Shown here piece by piece: positions 18,184 to 27,671 of a stretch of DNA of 64,000 nt; the first letter of the stretch is position 1, and each line of letters starts with the position of its first letter. Both the position numbers and the translations under genes were made by a program. This stretch comes from Herbaspirillum sp. DW155 (GTDB lineage Bacteria; Pseudomonadota; Gammaproteobacteria; Burkholderiales; Burkholderiaceae_D), in assembly GCF_037076565.1 (NCBI RefSeq), contig NZ_AP029028.1:4340001-4404000 (forward strand), given 5' to 3'. Below the pieces are notes generated by a model, which ran no database searches, had not been told where the DNA came from, and was given only the letters and a program-made list of their open reading frames with translations.

Positions 18184-18738
18184 ATGGGCAACCGACTTTC
18201 CAAGATCGCCACCCGTACCGGCGACGACGGCAGCACCGGCCTGGGCGATGGTAGCCGCGTGGGCAAGGACAACCTGCGCATCCAGGCGCTGGGCGACGTG
18301 GATGAACTGAATTCGCAGCTGGGCCTGCTGCTGTGCGAGACCCTGCCGGCGGCGCTGCGCGAGGAGCTGGTCTCGATCCAGCATGACCTGTTCGACCTGG
18401 GCGGGGAGCTTTGCATTCCGGGTTATGTGGTGCTGGCCGATGCCCATCTGGCGCGGCTCGATGCCCTGCTGGAAAAGTACAACGCCACCCTGCCCCCGCT
18501 GAAGGAATTCATCCTGCCGGGCGGCTCGCGTACTGCCGCGCTGGCGCACGTATGCCGCACCGTGTGCCGCCGCGCCGAGCGCAGCGTGGTGATGCTGGAG
18601 AAGGCCGAGGCGGGAGTGAATGCACCGGCGCGGCAATATCTGAACCGGCTTTCGGACCTGTGCTTCGTGCTGGCGCGGGTGCTCAACCGTGAAGCAGGCG
18701 GACAGGATGTGTTGTGGCAGAAGGGGCGGGAACGCTGA
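18184..18738 (+). CDS. ATP:cob(I)alamin adenosyltransferase, PduO type
   Basis: 184 residues. The N-terminal TRTGDDGSTGLGDG motif binds ATP, and the C-terminal RRAERSVVML and YLNRLSDLCFVLAR segments are hallmarks of the PduO/MMAB family. It transfers the 5'-deoxyadenosyl group of ATP to cob(I)alamin to make coenzyme B12. Two ATGs are adjacent (18181, 18184); the second lies 5 nt after AAGGAG and is the more normal choice. A strong intrinsic terminator follows at once, so it is probably monocistronic. Confidence 0.93.
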   Translation: MGNRLSKIATRTGDDGSTGLGDGSRVGKDNLRIQALGDVDELNSQLGLLLCETLPAALREELVSIQHDLFDLGGELCIPGYVVLADAHLARLDALLEKYNATLPPLKEFILPGGSRTAALAHVCRTVCRRAERSVVMLEKAEAGVNAPARQYLNRLSDLCFVLARVLNREAGGQDVLWQKGRER

Positions 18739-18758
18739 TTGCCCTTTTCTGCGCAGAG

Positions 18759-18799
18759 AAACGAAACGCCCCGCGGGAAACCGGCGGGGCGTTTCGTTT
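18759..18799 (+). terminator. Intrinsic terminator of the adenosyltransferase gene
   Basis: A perfect 16-bp stem (18759-18774 with 18784-18799) around a 9-nt loop, starting 20 nt after the stop. The arms are A/T-ended (AAACG..CGTTT), so it may also work for dxs arriving from the other strand. Confidence 0.85.
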
Positions 18800-18850
18800 A
18801 CTTAGTTTTCTCCCCGGATTTTCTTAGTTTCAGCGCTGCAAAAACTAAGT
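18800..18850. repeat. Cluster of inverted ACTTAGTTTT / AAAACTAAGT elements
   Basis: ACTTAGTTTT (18800-18809) and AAAACTAAGT (18841-18850) are perfect inverted copies, with a third CTTAGTTT at 18823-18830. The same 8-mer AAACTAAG occurs at 16413-16420 upstream of the LysR gene. Downstream of dxs it could fold as a hairpin; its role is unknown. Confidence 0.4.
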
Positions 18851-18868
18851 CCCGGGAATCTGTATCGA

Positions 18869-20734
18869 TCAGGCGTTGTTGACCACCAGCTTGGGCTGAT
18901 CCTTGCCAAAGCGCTGGGCGATGGACTGGGCGATGCCCTGGGCATCCAGTCCGCACTGCGCCAGCAGTTGCGCCGCATCGCCATGATCGATGAAGCGGTC
19001 CGGCAGGCCCAGGTGCAGCACCGGCTTGTCGATGCCGGCTGCGGCCAATGCCTCCGAGACGGCCGCGCCGGCGCCGCCCATGATGCAGCCCTCTTCCACC
19101 GTCACCAGCGCATCGTGCGAGGCGGCCAGCTGCTTGACCAGTTCCACATCCAGCGGCTTGATGAAGCGCATGTTGGCGACCGTGGCATTGAGCTTGTCGC
19201 CCGCCCCCAGGGCCGGCGCCAGCAGGCTGCCGAAGGCCAGGATGGCCACGCCCTTGCCCTGGCGGCGGATTTCACCCTTGCCCAGCGGCAGGGTTTCCAG
19301 GGTCTTGTCCACTGCCGCGCCGATGCCGGCACCGCGCGGATAGCGCACCGAAGCCGGGCCGGGATACTGATAGGCGGTGGAGAGCATCTTGCGGCACTCA
19401 TCCTCATCGGAGGCGGCCATCACCACCATGTTGGGAATGCAGCGCAGGAAGGCCAGATCGTAATTGCCCGCGTGGGTGGCACCATCGGCACCGACCAGGC
19501 CGGCGCGGTCCAGCGCGAAGGTCACGTCCAGATTCTGCAGGGCCACGTCGTGGATCAGCTGATCGTAGGCGCGCTGCAGGAAGGTCGAGTAAATCGCCAC
19601 CACCGGCTTCATGCCCTCGCAGGCCATGCCGGCGGCGAAGGTGACGGCGTGCTGTTCGGCGATGCCCACATCGTAGTAGCGATTGGGGAATTTCTTTTCA
19701 AAGCCCACCATGCCCGAGCCCTCGCGCATGGCGGGGGTGATGCCGACCAGCCTGTCATCGGCGGCGGCCATGTCGCACAGCCATTCGCCGAAGACCTGGG
19801 TGTAAGTCAGCTTGCCGCCCGCGCTGGGCTTGATGCCTTCGCTGGGGTTGAACTTGCCGGGGCCGTGGTACAGCACCGGATCGGCCTCGGCCAGCTTGTA
19901 GCCTTGTCCCTTCTTGGTGACCACGTGCAGGAACTGCGGCCCCTTCAGGTTCTTCAGGTTCTGCAGCGTGGGAATCAGCGAATCGAGGTCATGGCCATCG
20001 ATGGGGCCGATGTAGTTGAAGCCGAATTCCTCGAACATGGTGGCCGGGACCACCATGCCCTTGGCATGTTCTTCCAGGCGCTTGGCCAGTTCCAGCACGG
20101 GGCCAGGGAGCACCGACTTGCCTACGTCACGCGCCGTGGCGTAGAACTTGCCCGACATCAGGCGTGCCAGGTAGCGGTTGAGCGCACCCACCGGCGGCGA
20201 GATCGACATGTCGTTGTCGTTGAGGATCACCAGCAGGTTGATGTCCTCATGCACGCCCGCATTGTTGAGCGCTTCGAAGGCCATGCCGGCAGTCATGGCG
20301 CCGTCGCCGATGACGGCAATCGCATGCCGGTCCGAGCCCTGCGTCTTCGCGGCCAGGGCCATGCCCAGCGCAGCCGAGATCGAGGTCGAGGAATGCGCGG
20401 TGCCGAAGGTGTCGTATTGGCTTTCGATGCGGCGCGGGAAGCCGGAGATGCCTTCTTGCTGGCGCAGCGTGGCCATGCGTTCGCGCCGGCCGGTGAGGAT
20501 CTTGTGCGGATAGGTCTGATGGCCCACATCCCAGACGATGCGGTCTTCGGGAGTGTTGAAGACGTAATGCAGCGCGATGGTCAGCTCGACCGTGCCCAGG
20601 TTGGAGGACAAATGGCCCCCGGTCTTGGACACCGAGTCCAGCAGGAAACCGCGCAGCTCTTCAGCCAGCGGCTTCAATTGATGGCGGGACAGGCGGCGCA
20701 GGTCGGCCGGGTCGTTGATGGTAGTGAGGAGCAT
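18869..20734 (-). CDS. dxs: 1-deoxy-D-xylulose-5-phosphate synthase
   Basis: 621 residues, normal length. Seen: thiamine-diphosphate motif [18 protein letters not shown], the N-terminal [15 protein letters not shown], the pyrimidine-domain [16 protein letters not shown], and the C-terminal transketolase domain with [11 protein letters not shown]. Condenses pyruvate and glyceraldehyde-3-phosphate, first step of the MEP isoprenoid pathway, also feeding thiamine and pyridoxal synthesis. Follows ispA by 91 nt in the widespread xseB-ispA-dxs order. Confidence 0.98.
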   Translation of the reverse strand: MLLTTINDPADLRRLSRHQLKPLAEELRGFLLDSVSKTGGHLSSNLGTVELTIALHYVFNTPEDRIVWDVGHQTYPHKILTGRRERMATLRQQEGISGFPRRIESQYDTFGTAHSSTSISAALGMALAAKTQGSDRHAIAVIGDGAMTAGMAFEALNNAGVHEDINLLVILNDNDMSISPPVGALNRYLARLMSGKFYATARDVGKSVLPGPVLELAKRLEEHAKGMVVPATMFEEFGFNYIGPIDGHDLDSLIPTLQNLKNLKGPQFLHVVTKKGQGYKLAEADPVLYHGPGKFNPSEGIKPSAGGKLTYTQVFGEWLCDMAAADDRLVGITPAMREGSGMVGFEKKFPNRYYDVGIAEQHAVTFAAGMACEGMKPVVAIYSTFLQRAYDQLIHDVALQNLDVTFALDRAGLVGADGATHAGNYDLAFLRCIPNMVVMAASDEDECRKMLSTAYQYPGPASVRYPRGAGIGAAVDKTLETLPLGKGEIRRQGKGVAILAFGSLLAPALGAGDKLNATVANMRFIKPLDVELVKQLAASHDALVTVEEGCIMGGAGAAVSEALAAAGIDKPVLHLGLPDRFIDHGDAAQLLAQCGLDAQGIAQSIAQRFGKDQPKLVVNNA

Positions 20735-20825
20735 CTGTTCTTACCGTGTTGGGGTCTGAGGGCCGCGCCTGGCACATGCCGCGCGATCCGTCTTCATGCC
20801 TGGGTTACATCGCTTGTTACGTCGC

Positions 20826-21773
20826 TTAGGTCTTTCTCTGCACGATCAGGTCGGCCAGTTCGCGCAGCCGGCGCGCCTTCTCGCCGAAGGGCGCCAGCGC
20901 CGCATGGGCGTTGCCGCGCAGCTTCTCGGCCAGTGCCTGCGATTCGGCCAGGCCCAGGATCGAGACATAGGTCGGCTTGTTGTCGGCCGCATCCTTGCCG
21001 GCCGTCTTGCCCAATGTGGCCGAGTCGGCGGTGGCGTCGAGGATGTCATCGACTACCTGGAAGGCCAGGCCGATGGCGCGGGCGTATTCGTCCAGGGCCG
21101 CGCTTTCCGCTGCCGTGAGAGCCTTGCCGCCAAGTGCACCCAGCAGCACCGCCGCGCGCAGGAGGGCGCCGGTTTTCAGGCGGTGCATCTGTTCCAGCTC
21201 GGCCAGCGAGAGGGTCATGCCCACGCTGGCCAGGTCGATGGCCTGACCACCGCACATGCCTACCGAACCGGCGGCCTGGGCCAGCAGATTCAGCATGCGC
21301 AGCTGACGTGCCGGCAGGCCGGCATCGCTCTTGCCAAGTTCGGCCTCCAGCGGTGCCGACAAGATATCGAAGGCCTGCGCCTGCAGGGCGTCACCGACCA
21401 GCAGCGCCGTGGCTTCGTCATACTGCACGTGCACGGTGGGCTTGCCACGGCGCAGCGCATCGTCATCCATGCAGGGCATGTCGTCATGCACCAGCGAATA
21501 CACGTGGATCATCTCCACGGCCGCAGCGGCCCGGTCCAGCAGGGCGCGCGGGGTATCGAAGATGTCACCGGCGGCGTAGACCAGCAGCGGACGCACGCGC
21601 TTGCCGCCGTCCATGGCGGTGTAGCGCATGGCTTCGTGCAGCCGCGCCGGCACGACCGACGACGAGGGCAGGAAACGATCCAGCACGTCTTCCATGCCGC
21701 CTTGCACCTGGCGCATCCAGTCGGCGAAATCAAGCGGGGCCTGCGCGCTGGCGGCCGGCATCTGTGCATTCAT
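20826..21773 (-). CDS. ispA: Farnesyl diphosphate synthase (polyprenyl synthetase family)
   Basis: 315 residues. The first aspartate-rich motif DDMPCMDDD starts at residue 97, the second (DDILD) lies in the C-terminal third, and GGKRVRP binds diphosphate. Builds geranyl and farnesyl diphosphate from IPP and DMAPP for quinone and undecaprenyl synthesis. The ATG at 21773 shares its A with the xseB stop (TGATG), so the two are translationally coupled; a GTG one codon earlier is also possible. Confidence 0.97.
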   Translation of the reverse strand: MNAQMPAASAQAPLDFADWMRQVQGGMEDVLDRFLPSSSVVPARLHEAMRYTAMDGGKRVRPLLVYAAGDIFDTPRALLDRAAAAVEMIHVYSLVHDDMPCMDDDALRRGKPTVHVQYDEATALLVGDALQAQAFDILSAPLEAELGKSDAGLPARQLRMLNLLAQAAGSVGMCGGQAIDLASVGMTLSLAELEQMHRLKTGALLRAAVLLGALGGKALTAAESAALDEYARAIGLAFQVVDDILDATADSATLGKTAGKDAADNKPTYVSILGLAESQALAEKLRGNAHAALAPFGEKARRLRELADLIVQRKT

Positions 21774-22036
21774 CACTCGTCCCCGCCGGCAGCATCGGCT
21801 GCGCTGAAGGGCTTGAGCATGTCGCCTTCGAGCAGCTTGACCTGGCTGTCCACCTTGTCGAGCTGGCCGGCGCAGAACCTGACCAGTTCGGAGCCGCGCT
21901 TGTAGGCGGCCACCGACGCTTCCAGCGGCAGTTCACCGGCTTCCATGCGGGCGACGAGCTGTTCCAGTTCCTCCATGGCCTGCTCGAAGGAAGCGGGCAA
22001 GTCGGCAGTGGCAGCAGCGGCAGAGGTTCTAGGCAT
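21773..22036 (-). CDS. xseB: Exodeoxyribonuclease VII small subunit
   Basis: 87 residues. Shows the family core FEQAMEELEQLVARMEAGELPLE..AYKRGSELVRFC, two helices that pair with the XseA large subunit in exonuclease VII. First gene of the xseB-ispA-dxs unit; the acidic tail runs to the overlap with ispA. The large subunit gene is not in this window. Confidence 0.96.
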   Translation of the reverse strand: MPRTSAAAATADLPASFEQAMEELEQLVARMEAGELPLEASVAAYKRGSELVRFCAGQLDKVDSQVKLLEGDMLKPFSAADAAGGDE

Positions 22037-22166
22037 ATCGACCCATTCAAAAATCTAACCCGGTATTTTAGAACAAACCGGCGATTACCAAGTCAATCGA
22101 GGGCGTGGAAATGTCGGATGATTTCGAGCCGAGCTTGTAAATTCGGCTGATTTACTGGCATTTTGC

Positions 22167-22200
22167 CCACAAAACCCGGCCCCTTGCGGGGGTTTTGTGG
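22167..22200. terminator. Hairpin in the xseB / Rieske oxygenase divergent region
   Basis: CCACAAAACCC (22167-22177) pairs perfectly with GGGTTTTGTGG (22190-22200). There is no separate U-tract, but the arms themselves carry A4/T4. It may be a leader structure of the oxygenase gene, which starts 104 nt later, or a bidirectional barrier. Confidence 0.35.
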
Positions 22201-22303
22201 CATAATCCTCGGTTCTGTCCAAAATTTCCTCTTCATATTATTTGAACATAGGTTTTTGCGGATTTTCTTCCTTAGGTTGGTGCAAATTAATTTGGGGGCG
22301 GAA

Positions 22304-23425
22304 ATGTCCGATCTTGCTACTTTTGCCAAATTGGCGCGCTCAAACGCGCAACTTCCAGTCCACGTCTACTTCGACGAACCGCTCTATCAGCGGGAACTGA
22401 AACAACTCTTCCAGCAAGGACCTCGTTACGTCGGCCATGAGCTGATGGTGCCGAACGCCGGCGACTATTCCACGCTGCCGTGGGAAAACGAAGGCCGCAT
22501 GCTGGTGCGCAATGCGCAGGGTATTGAACTGCTGTCCAACGTATGCCGCCACCGCCAGGCCAAGATGCTCGATGGCCGCGGCAACGCCAACAACATCGTC
22601 TGTCCCCTGCATCGCTGGACCTATGATCTGAAGGGTGAACTGATCGGCGCGCCGCATTTCGGCGAGACGCCGTGCATGAACCTGTCCAAGACCCCGCTGC
22701 AGAGCTGGAACGGACTGCTGTTCGAAAACAATGGCGTCAACATCGCCGACAAGCTCAGGAACCTGGGCGTGACGCGCGATCTGGATTTCTCCGGCTACCT
22801 GTACGACCACACCGAAGTCCACGAGTGCGACTACAACTGGAAGACCTTCATCGAGGTCTACCTGGAGGATTACCACGTCGAGCCCTTCCATCCCGGCCTG
22901 GGCAACTTCGTGAGCTGCTCGGACCTGAAGTGGGAGTTCGGCCGCGACTACAGCGTCCAGACCGTGGGCGTGAACCACGGCCTGATCAAGTCCGGCTCGC
23001 CCACCTATGCCAAGTGGCAGGAAAAGCTGCTGCAATTCTCCAACGGCCAGCCGCCCAAATACGGCGCCATCTGGCTCACGCTCTACCCCAACATCATGGT
23101 GGAGTGGTATCCGCACGTGCTGGTGGTGTCCACGCTCTGGCCGACCGGTCCGCAGAAGACCACCAACGTGGTGGAGTTCTACTATCCGGAAGAGATCGCC
23201 CTGTTCGAACGCGAACTGGTCGAGGCCGAGCGCGCCGCCTACATGGAGACCTGCGTCGAGGATGACGAGATCGCCCAGCGCATGGATGCCGGCCGTCGTA
23301 TACTGATGGATCGCGGCACCAGCGAAGTCGGTCCCTACCAGTCGCCCATGGAAGACGGCATGCAGCACTTCCACGAATGGTATCGCCAGCAGCTCGAGGT
23401 GCCACAGGGAACCAGCACACCATAA
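22304..23425 (+). CDS. Rieske-type aromatic ring-hydroxylating dioxygenase, alpha subunit
   Basis: 373 residues. The Rieske [2Fe-2S] ligands are C81-x-H83 and C100-x2-H103. The mononuclear iron site is in the EDYHVEPFHPGL segment (His191, His196). No beta subunit or reductase gene is adjacent, so the enzyme probably uses shared electron donors. From memory, this gene is a steady neighbour of xseB-ispA-dxs in Burkholderiales, which hints at a housekeeping role rather than xenobiotic degradation (inference). ATG 22304 is chosen because MSDLATFAKLAR starts the conserved region; GGGGGCGG lies upstream. A terminator follows at 23562. Confidence 0.9.
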   Translation: MSDLATFAKLARSNAQLPVHVYFDEPLYQRELKQLFQQGPRYVGHELMVPNAGDYSTLPWENEGRMLVRNAQGIELLSNVCRHRQAKMLDGRGNANNIVCPLHRWTYDLKGELIGAPHFGETPCMNLSKTPLQSWNGLLFENNGVNIADKLRNLGVTRDLDFSGYLYDHTEVHECDYNWKTFIEVYLEDYHVEPFHPGLGNFVSCSDLKWEFGRDYSVQTVGVNHGLIKSGSPTYAKWQEKLLQFSNGQPPKYGAIWLTLYPNIMVEWYPHVLVVSTLWPTGPQKTTNVVEFYYPEEIALFERELVEAERAAYMETCVEDDEIAQRMDAGRRILMDRGTSEVGPYQSPMEDGMQHFHEWYRQQLEVPQGTSTP

Positions 23426-23561
23426 CCAGACCATCGGTCGCGCAAGGGGGAAGCAGATGTACGCAATGCGGCAAGCTCACGACGGACGCAGTTTGCGCCG
23501 TCATTGTCGCCCTCCTTCTCTCACCTCCGGCACCTCCCGCACCTGTCACAACTGCTGCACG

Positions 23562-23600
23562 ACGGCAGCCCCGGTTCACGCCGGGGCTGCCGTTTTCTTT
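23562..23600 (+). terminator. Intrinsic terminator after the Rieske oxygenase gene
   Basis: A perfect 13-bp GC-rich stem (23562-23574 with 23581-23593), 6-nt loop, followed by TTTTCTTT. It separates the oxygenase from the DMT transporter gene. Confidence 0.88.
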
Positions 23601-23673
23601 GGGGCGCGCGCCCTGCCGGGCGACAGCCCTTCCGTATTCCCCACCCTCTGCTCACCTTACTGAAAACGCCGCC

Positions 23674-24591
23674 ATGCAATCGCTCTGGATGCTCGTTGCT
23701 TCATTCCTCTTTGCCGTCATGGGCGTGTGCGTCAAGCTCGCCAGCAGTTATTACACGACCTCCGAGATCGTGCTCTGCCGGGGCATGATCGGCGTGCTTT
23801 TCATCCTCGGCCTGATCCGCCTGCGCGGCGGCACGCTGCGTACGCCCTTCCCACGGGACCACTTCATCCGTGGAGGCGTCGGGGTGGTCTCGCTGTGGAT
23901 GTGGTTCTACTCCTTCAGCCTGCTGCCGATTGCCACGGCCACCACGCTGAACTACATGTCCTCGATCTGGATCGCGGTCATGCTGTTCGTGGCCGGATGG
24001 TGGCAGGGCCACAAGAAATTCGAATGGGGCCTGGCCGGCACGGTGGCGCTGAGCTTCCTGGGTGTGGCGCTGTTGATGCGTCCCTCGCTGAACGCCGATC
24101 AGTTGCTGGGCGGCGCCATCTCGCTGGCCTCGGGCGTGCTCTCGGCGCTGGTCTACCTGCAGGTGCGCAAGCTGGGACTGCTGGGGGAACCGGAGTACCG
24201 GGTGGTGTTCTACTTTTCTGCCACGGGCGTGCTGGCCGGACTGGTCGGGAGCGTGGTCACGGGCCGCGTGCCGCTGTGGCACAGCCATTCGTGGGCAGGT
24301 GTGCTGCTGGTGCTCATGATAGGCTTGACGGCCACCACCGCGCAGATCGCCATGACGCGCGCCTACCGGCTCGGCAATACGCTGGTGACGGCCAACCTGC
24401 AATACACGGGCATCGTCTTTTCCAGCCTCTTCGGGGTGCTGATCTGGAACGATGCGCCGGGCTGGATCGGCTGGCTGGGCATGGCGATCATCCTGGCCAG
24501 CGGCATGCTGGCCACCTATCGCAACCAGCGCAAGAGCCAGCCGGTGGCAAAGAACGTGCCCAAGGTCGACCCGATCGCCACCGAAGTATAG
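23674..24591 (+). CDS. DMT-superfamily (EamA) transporter
   Basis: 305 residues with ten hydrophobic segments in two repeats of five, each an EamA domain: MQSLWMLVASFLFAVMGVCVK at the start of the first, and GGAISLASGVLSALVYLQVRK at the start of the second. The second repeat ends in WLGMAIILASGMLATY. Such inner-membrane proteins usually export metabolites or amino acids; the substrate is unknown. The sulfurtransferase gene starts 58 nt downstream on the same strand and may be co-transcribed. Confidence 0.9.
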   Translation: MQSLWMLVASFLFAVMGVCVKLASSYYTTSEIVLCRGMIGVLFILGLIRLRGGTLRTPFPRDHFIRGGVGVVSLWMWFYSFSLLPIATATTLNYMSSIWIAVMLFVAGWWQGHKKFEWGLAGTVALSFLGVALLMRPSLNADQLLGGAISLASGVLSALVYLQVRKLGLLGEPEYRVVFYFSATGVLAGLVGSVVTGRVPLWHSHSWAGVLLVLMIGLTATTAQIAMTRAYRLGNTLVTANLQYTGIVFSSLFGVLIWNDAPGWIGWLGMAIILASGMLATYRNQRKSQPVAKNVPKVDPIATEV

Positions 24592-24649
24592 ATCCGCAAC
24601 TACCCGAATCCTGCCCGCCCGGAGGGCCTATGAACAAAAGGAGAGCCGC

Positions 24650-25507
24650 ATGACCTACCAAACCCTCATCAGCGCCAGCGAGTTGAAGTCGCGTGCGCAA
24701 TATCTGAACATTGTGGTCGTGGATTGCCGTCATGACCTCACCAATCCCGCCTACGGCCGCGAAGCCTACGCCGCCGGCCACCTGCCGCAGGCACGCTTTG
24801 CCCATCTGGATGAGCTGCTCTCGGGCCCCAAGACCGATGCCGCCGGGCGCTTCCATGGCCGTCATCCGCTGCCGGATCGCCAGCAGTTCGTGCAGGCCAT
24901 GCGCGCGCTGGGCATCAACAACGATACCCAGGTGGTGGCGTATGACGCCCACGGCGGCATGTACGCGGCGCGTCTGTGGTGGCTGCTGCGCTGGATCGGC
25001 CACAGCGACGTGGCCGTGCTCGACGGTGGCATGGCGGCCTGGCAGGCGCTGGGCGAATCGCTGACCACCCAGACGCCGGCACCGGCTGAGCCGGGCAACA
25101 TCCAGGATCTTTCCCCGCTGGTGAAGACGGTGGATGCGCAAACCCTGCTCGACAATCTCAAGAGCCAGGCGCTGCAGGTGGTCGATGCGCGCGCACCGGA
25201 CCGCTTCCGTGGCGAGAACGAAACCATCGATGCGGTGGGCGGGCATATTCCGGGCGCGAAGAATCGCTTCTTCAAGGACAACCTGCAAGCCGATGGCCAC
25301 TTCAAGAGTGCGGCGCAATTGCGTGAGGAATGGCTGTCAGTGCTAGGTGATCCGCAGGCTGCGGTCATGCAGTGCGGGTCCGGGGTGACGGCTTGCCACA
25401 ACCTGCTGGCGCTGGAAGTGGCGGGCCTGCCGGGCGCCCATCTGTATCCGGGCTCGTGGAGCGAATGGAGCTCCGATCCGCAACGCCCTGTCGCAACCGG
25501 CAACTGA
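24650..25507 (+). CDS. sseA: Sulfurtransferase, two rhodanese domains (3-mercaptopyruvate type)
   Basis: 285 residues, two rhodanese domains. The first (about 10-130) lacks the Cys; the second carries the active-site loop CGSGVTA with Cys242. The CG-S/T-GVT loop is that of 3-mercaptopyruvate sulfurtransferases rather than CRKGVT of thiosulfate sulfurtransferase. It moves sulfane sulfur to cyanide or thiols. The start has AGGAG six nt upstream. It converges with the CheA gene, only 3 nt apart. Confidence 0.88.
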   Translation: MTYQTLISASELKSRAQYLNIVVVDCRHDLTNPAYGREAYAAGHLPQARFAHLDELLSGPKTDAAGRFHGRHPLPDRQQFVQAMRALGINNDTQVVAYDAHGGMYAARLWWLLRWIGHSDVAVLDGGMAAWQALGESLTTQTPAPAEPGNIQDLSPLVKTVDAQTLLDNLKSQALQVVDARAPDRFRGENETIDAVGGHIPGAKNRFFKDNLQADGHFKSAAQLREEWLSVLGDPQAAVMQCGSGVTACHNLLALEVAGLPGAHLYPGSWSEWSSDPQRPVATGN

Positions 25508-25510
25508 TCG

Positions 25511-27661
25511 CTATCCCTGCAGCGGGCGCGAGCCCGCCAGCAGCAGCGGATTGATGATGAGCACGATCTGCCCATCGCCCAGCACGGTGGCCCCCACCAT
25601 GCCGGCCAGTGTGGCCACCTGTGGCCCGACCGGCTTGACCACCACCTCGCGGTTGCCGCTCACGTGGTCGGCCATGATGACCATCAGTTCGTCACCATTC
25701 TTGATGAGCAGGGCAAAGGCCGAACCCGCTTTACCGCTGTCCGGCTGCGGCACGGGTGGCGGCTCGTCCAGCAGGCTATGCAGCGGATGCAGCAGCAGTT
25801 GCCGTCCGTTGACCTCCAGCGTGCGCCGCGCCAGGGCATCGCGTGCCTGCTCGCTGCGTAGCTGGATCACGCTGTCGATGAGGGTGGACGGAATGGCGTA
25901 TTGCTGCTGCCGGTGATGCAGCAGGCAAACCTGCTGGACCGCCAGCGAGAGCGGCAGATGCAGCGTGAAGAGCACCCCCTGCCCCTGACTTGAATGCACC
26001 GTCATGCGTCCGCCCAGCGCGGCCACTTCGGCGCGCACCACATCCATGCCGATGCCGCGTCCGGCCAGGGCCGAGACCTGGGCCTGGGTGCTGAAGCCGG
26101 GCTCGAAGATCAGCTCGGCCAGGCGCGCCTCGCTCCACTGTGCCACACCGCGCAGGCCGCGTTGCTCCGCCTTGCGTCGGATGCCGGGCAGGTCGAGGCC
26201 ACGGCCATCGTCGCTGACGCGGATGACGGCTTGGCTGCCTTCATGGCCCGCCCGGATGCGCAATTGTCCGCTGGCCGGCTTGCCGGCGGCGCGGCGCACC
26301 GCCGCCTCCTCGATGCCGTGCACGGCGGCATTGCGCAGCAGGTGTTCCAGCGGGCCCATGAGGCGTTCCAGGATGGCGCGGTCGATCTGCAGGCGGCAGT
26401 CTGAGAGGTCCAGCGCCAGCGGCTTGCCGGTTTCCGCTGCCACCTGACGCACCAGGTGCTGCATGCGCGGCTCCATGCTGTTGAACTTGACCATGCGCGC
26501 ATGTATGAGCTCCTGTTGCAGTTCGCGCGTGGTGCGACCTTGCAGGCGCAGGCCTTCGCGGGTCTTCACCACGCGCTGCAGCAGTCGCTTCTGGCGCGCC
26601 ACTGCGGCGCCCAGGGCGACTTCCATGGCCTTGGTCAGTTCCGTCAGGCCGGTGCTGGCCTCCCCCTGTGAGGGTGGCGCGCTCTGCGCCCAGCTACGCT
26701 GCCAGCGCTGCAGTTGCCCGACCAGCGCGTCCAATTCTTCACCCAGGCTGCGGGCATCGCCCTGCAGGGCGCCAATCTCGTTGTCCAGCTGGGCGCGGCT
26801 GATGGAAACTTCACCTACCTGGTTCAGCAGCCTGTCCAGCACGGTGGTGCGGATGCGCACCAGCGGTGCGGTCAGTCGTCCTTCGGTGGCCGCAGCGACC
26901 GGCGCTACGGCCGGAACGGCAGCGGTAGGCGGCAACGCCGCCATGCCCTGCTCCAAGGTGCTGAAGTGTTCCACCGCCTGGTCATACAGCGCCAGCAGCG
27001 CGGCCACGGTCTGCGGAGCGGGGCTACCCGGGCTGGCCTCGCCCAGACGCTGCAACGCCCCTTCCATCTCATGCAGGCAACGGCTCAGGTGCAGCGCGCC
27101 GACCATGCGTGCACTGCCCTTGAGTGTATGCAGCGGACGCGCCAGCTCGGCCAGCAGGCTGGCATCGGCCGCACCGGGGCGCTCGCTGTCGGGCAGCACC
27201 AGCAAGGTCTCGCCGATGCCGGCGATAAGCTCCTGCGCTTCCTCCAGAAAGACCGGCAGCAGCACCGGATCGATCACTTCGGGCGGCGACTGCATGGCCG
27301 GCGTCAGCGGGGCCTCAAGCTGTGCCGTCAGGGCCTGTACGCCCGCGTCGAGAAGGCTGCGCGTGCACGCCTGCGCGGCGGCATCGCTGCCCTGGCGCTG
27401 CAGTGATTCCAATAGTGCTGAGGCCGAGTCGGCAAATGCCGTGGCACCGCTGCTGCCGGCGTAATCGCGCAGCGCCGCCAGGGTGCGCAGGACCAGCCCC
27501 GGCAGCCCTGGCAGGACGTCCTCCTGATCGAGGCGGGCAATCCAGGCCGCGCTTTGCTGGCGCACGATGGCCAGCAGCGGACGCAAGGTTTCGCGCAGGC
27601 GCTGGTCACCGCCTGCACTGATGGGGGACTGGGCAGCAGCGATTCCGGTGTCGGTCATCAT
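25511..27661 (-). CDS. CheA-type chemosensory histidine kinase without receiver domain
   Basis: 716 residues. Order: Ala-rich N-terminus; one HPt domain with phosphoacceptor His178 in LARPLHTLKGSARM; dimerisation/H-box region near 295-330; HATPase domain with N-, G1- and G2-type motifs (HLLRNAAVHGIE, DDGRGLDLPGIR, GRGIGMDVV); C-terminal CheW-like domain ending GSRPLQG. Related to PilL/ChpA of twitching-motility systems, which normally carry several HPt domains and a C-terminal CheY-like receiver; here there is one HPt and no receiver. Starts 10 nt after the MCP stop; ATG 27661 or 27658 both fit. Confidence 0.88.
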   Translation of the reverse strand: MMTDTGIAAAQSPISAGGDQRLRETLRPLLAIVRQQSAAWIARLDQEDVLPGLPGLVLRTLAALRDYAGSSGATAFADSASALLESLQRQGSDAAAQACTRSLLDAGVQALTAQLEAPLTPAMQSPPEVIDPVLLPVFLEEAQELIAGIGETLLVLPDSERPGAADASLLAELARPLHTLKGSARMVGALHLSRCLHEMEGALQRLGEASPGSPAPQTVAALLALYDQAVEHFSTLEQGMAALPPTAAVPAVAPVAAATEGRLTAPLVRIRTTVLDRLLNQVGEVSISRAQLDNEIGALQGDARSLGEELDALVGQLQRWQRSWAQSAPPSQGEASTGLTELTKAMEVALGAAVARQKRLLQRVVKTREGLRLQGRTTRELQQELIHARMVKFNSMEPRMQHLVRQVAAETGKPLALDLSDCRLQIDRAILERLMGPLEHLLRNAAVHGIEEAAVRRAAGKPASGQLRIRAGHEGSQAVIRVSDDGRGLDLPGIRRKAEQRGLRGVAQWSEARLAELIFEPGFSTQAQVSALAGRGIGMDVVRAEVAALGGRMTVHSSQGQGVLFTLHLPLSLAVQQVCLLHHRQQQYAIPSTLIDSVIQLRSEQARDALARRTLEVNGRQLLLHPLHSLLDEPPPVPQPDSGKAGSAFALLIKNGDELMVIMADHVSGNREVVVKPVGPQVATLAGMVGATVLGDGQIVLIINPLLLAGSRPLQG

Positions 27662-27671
27662 GGCGGCGGGA

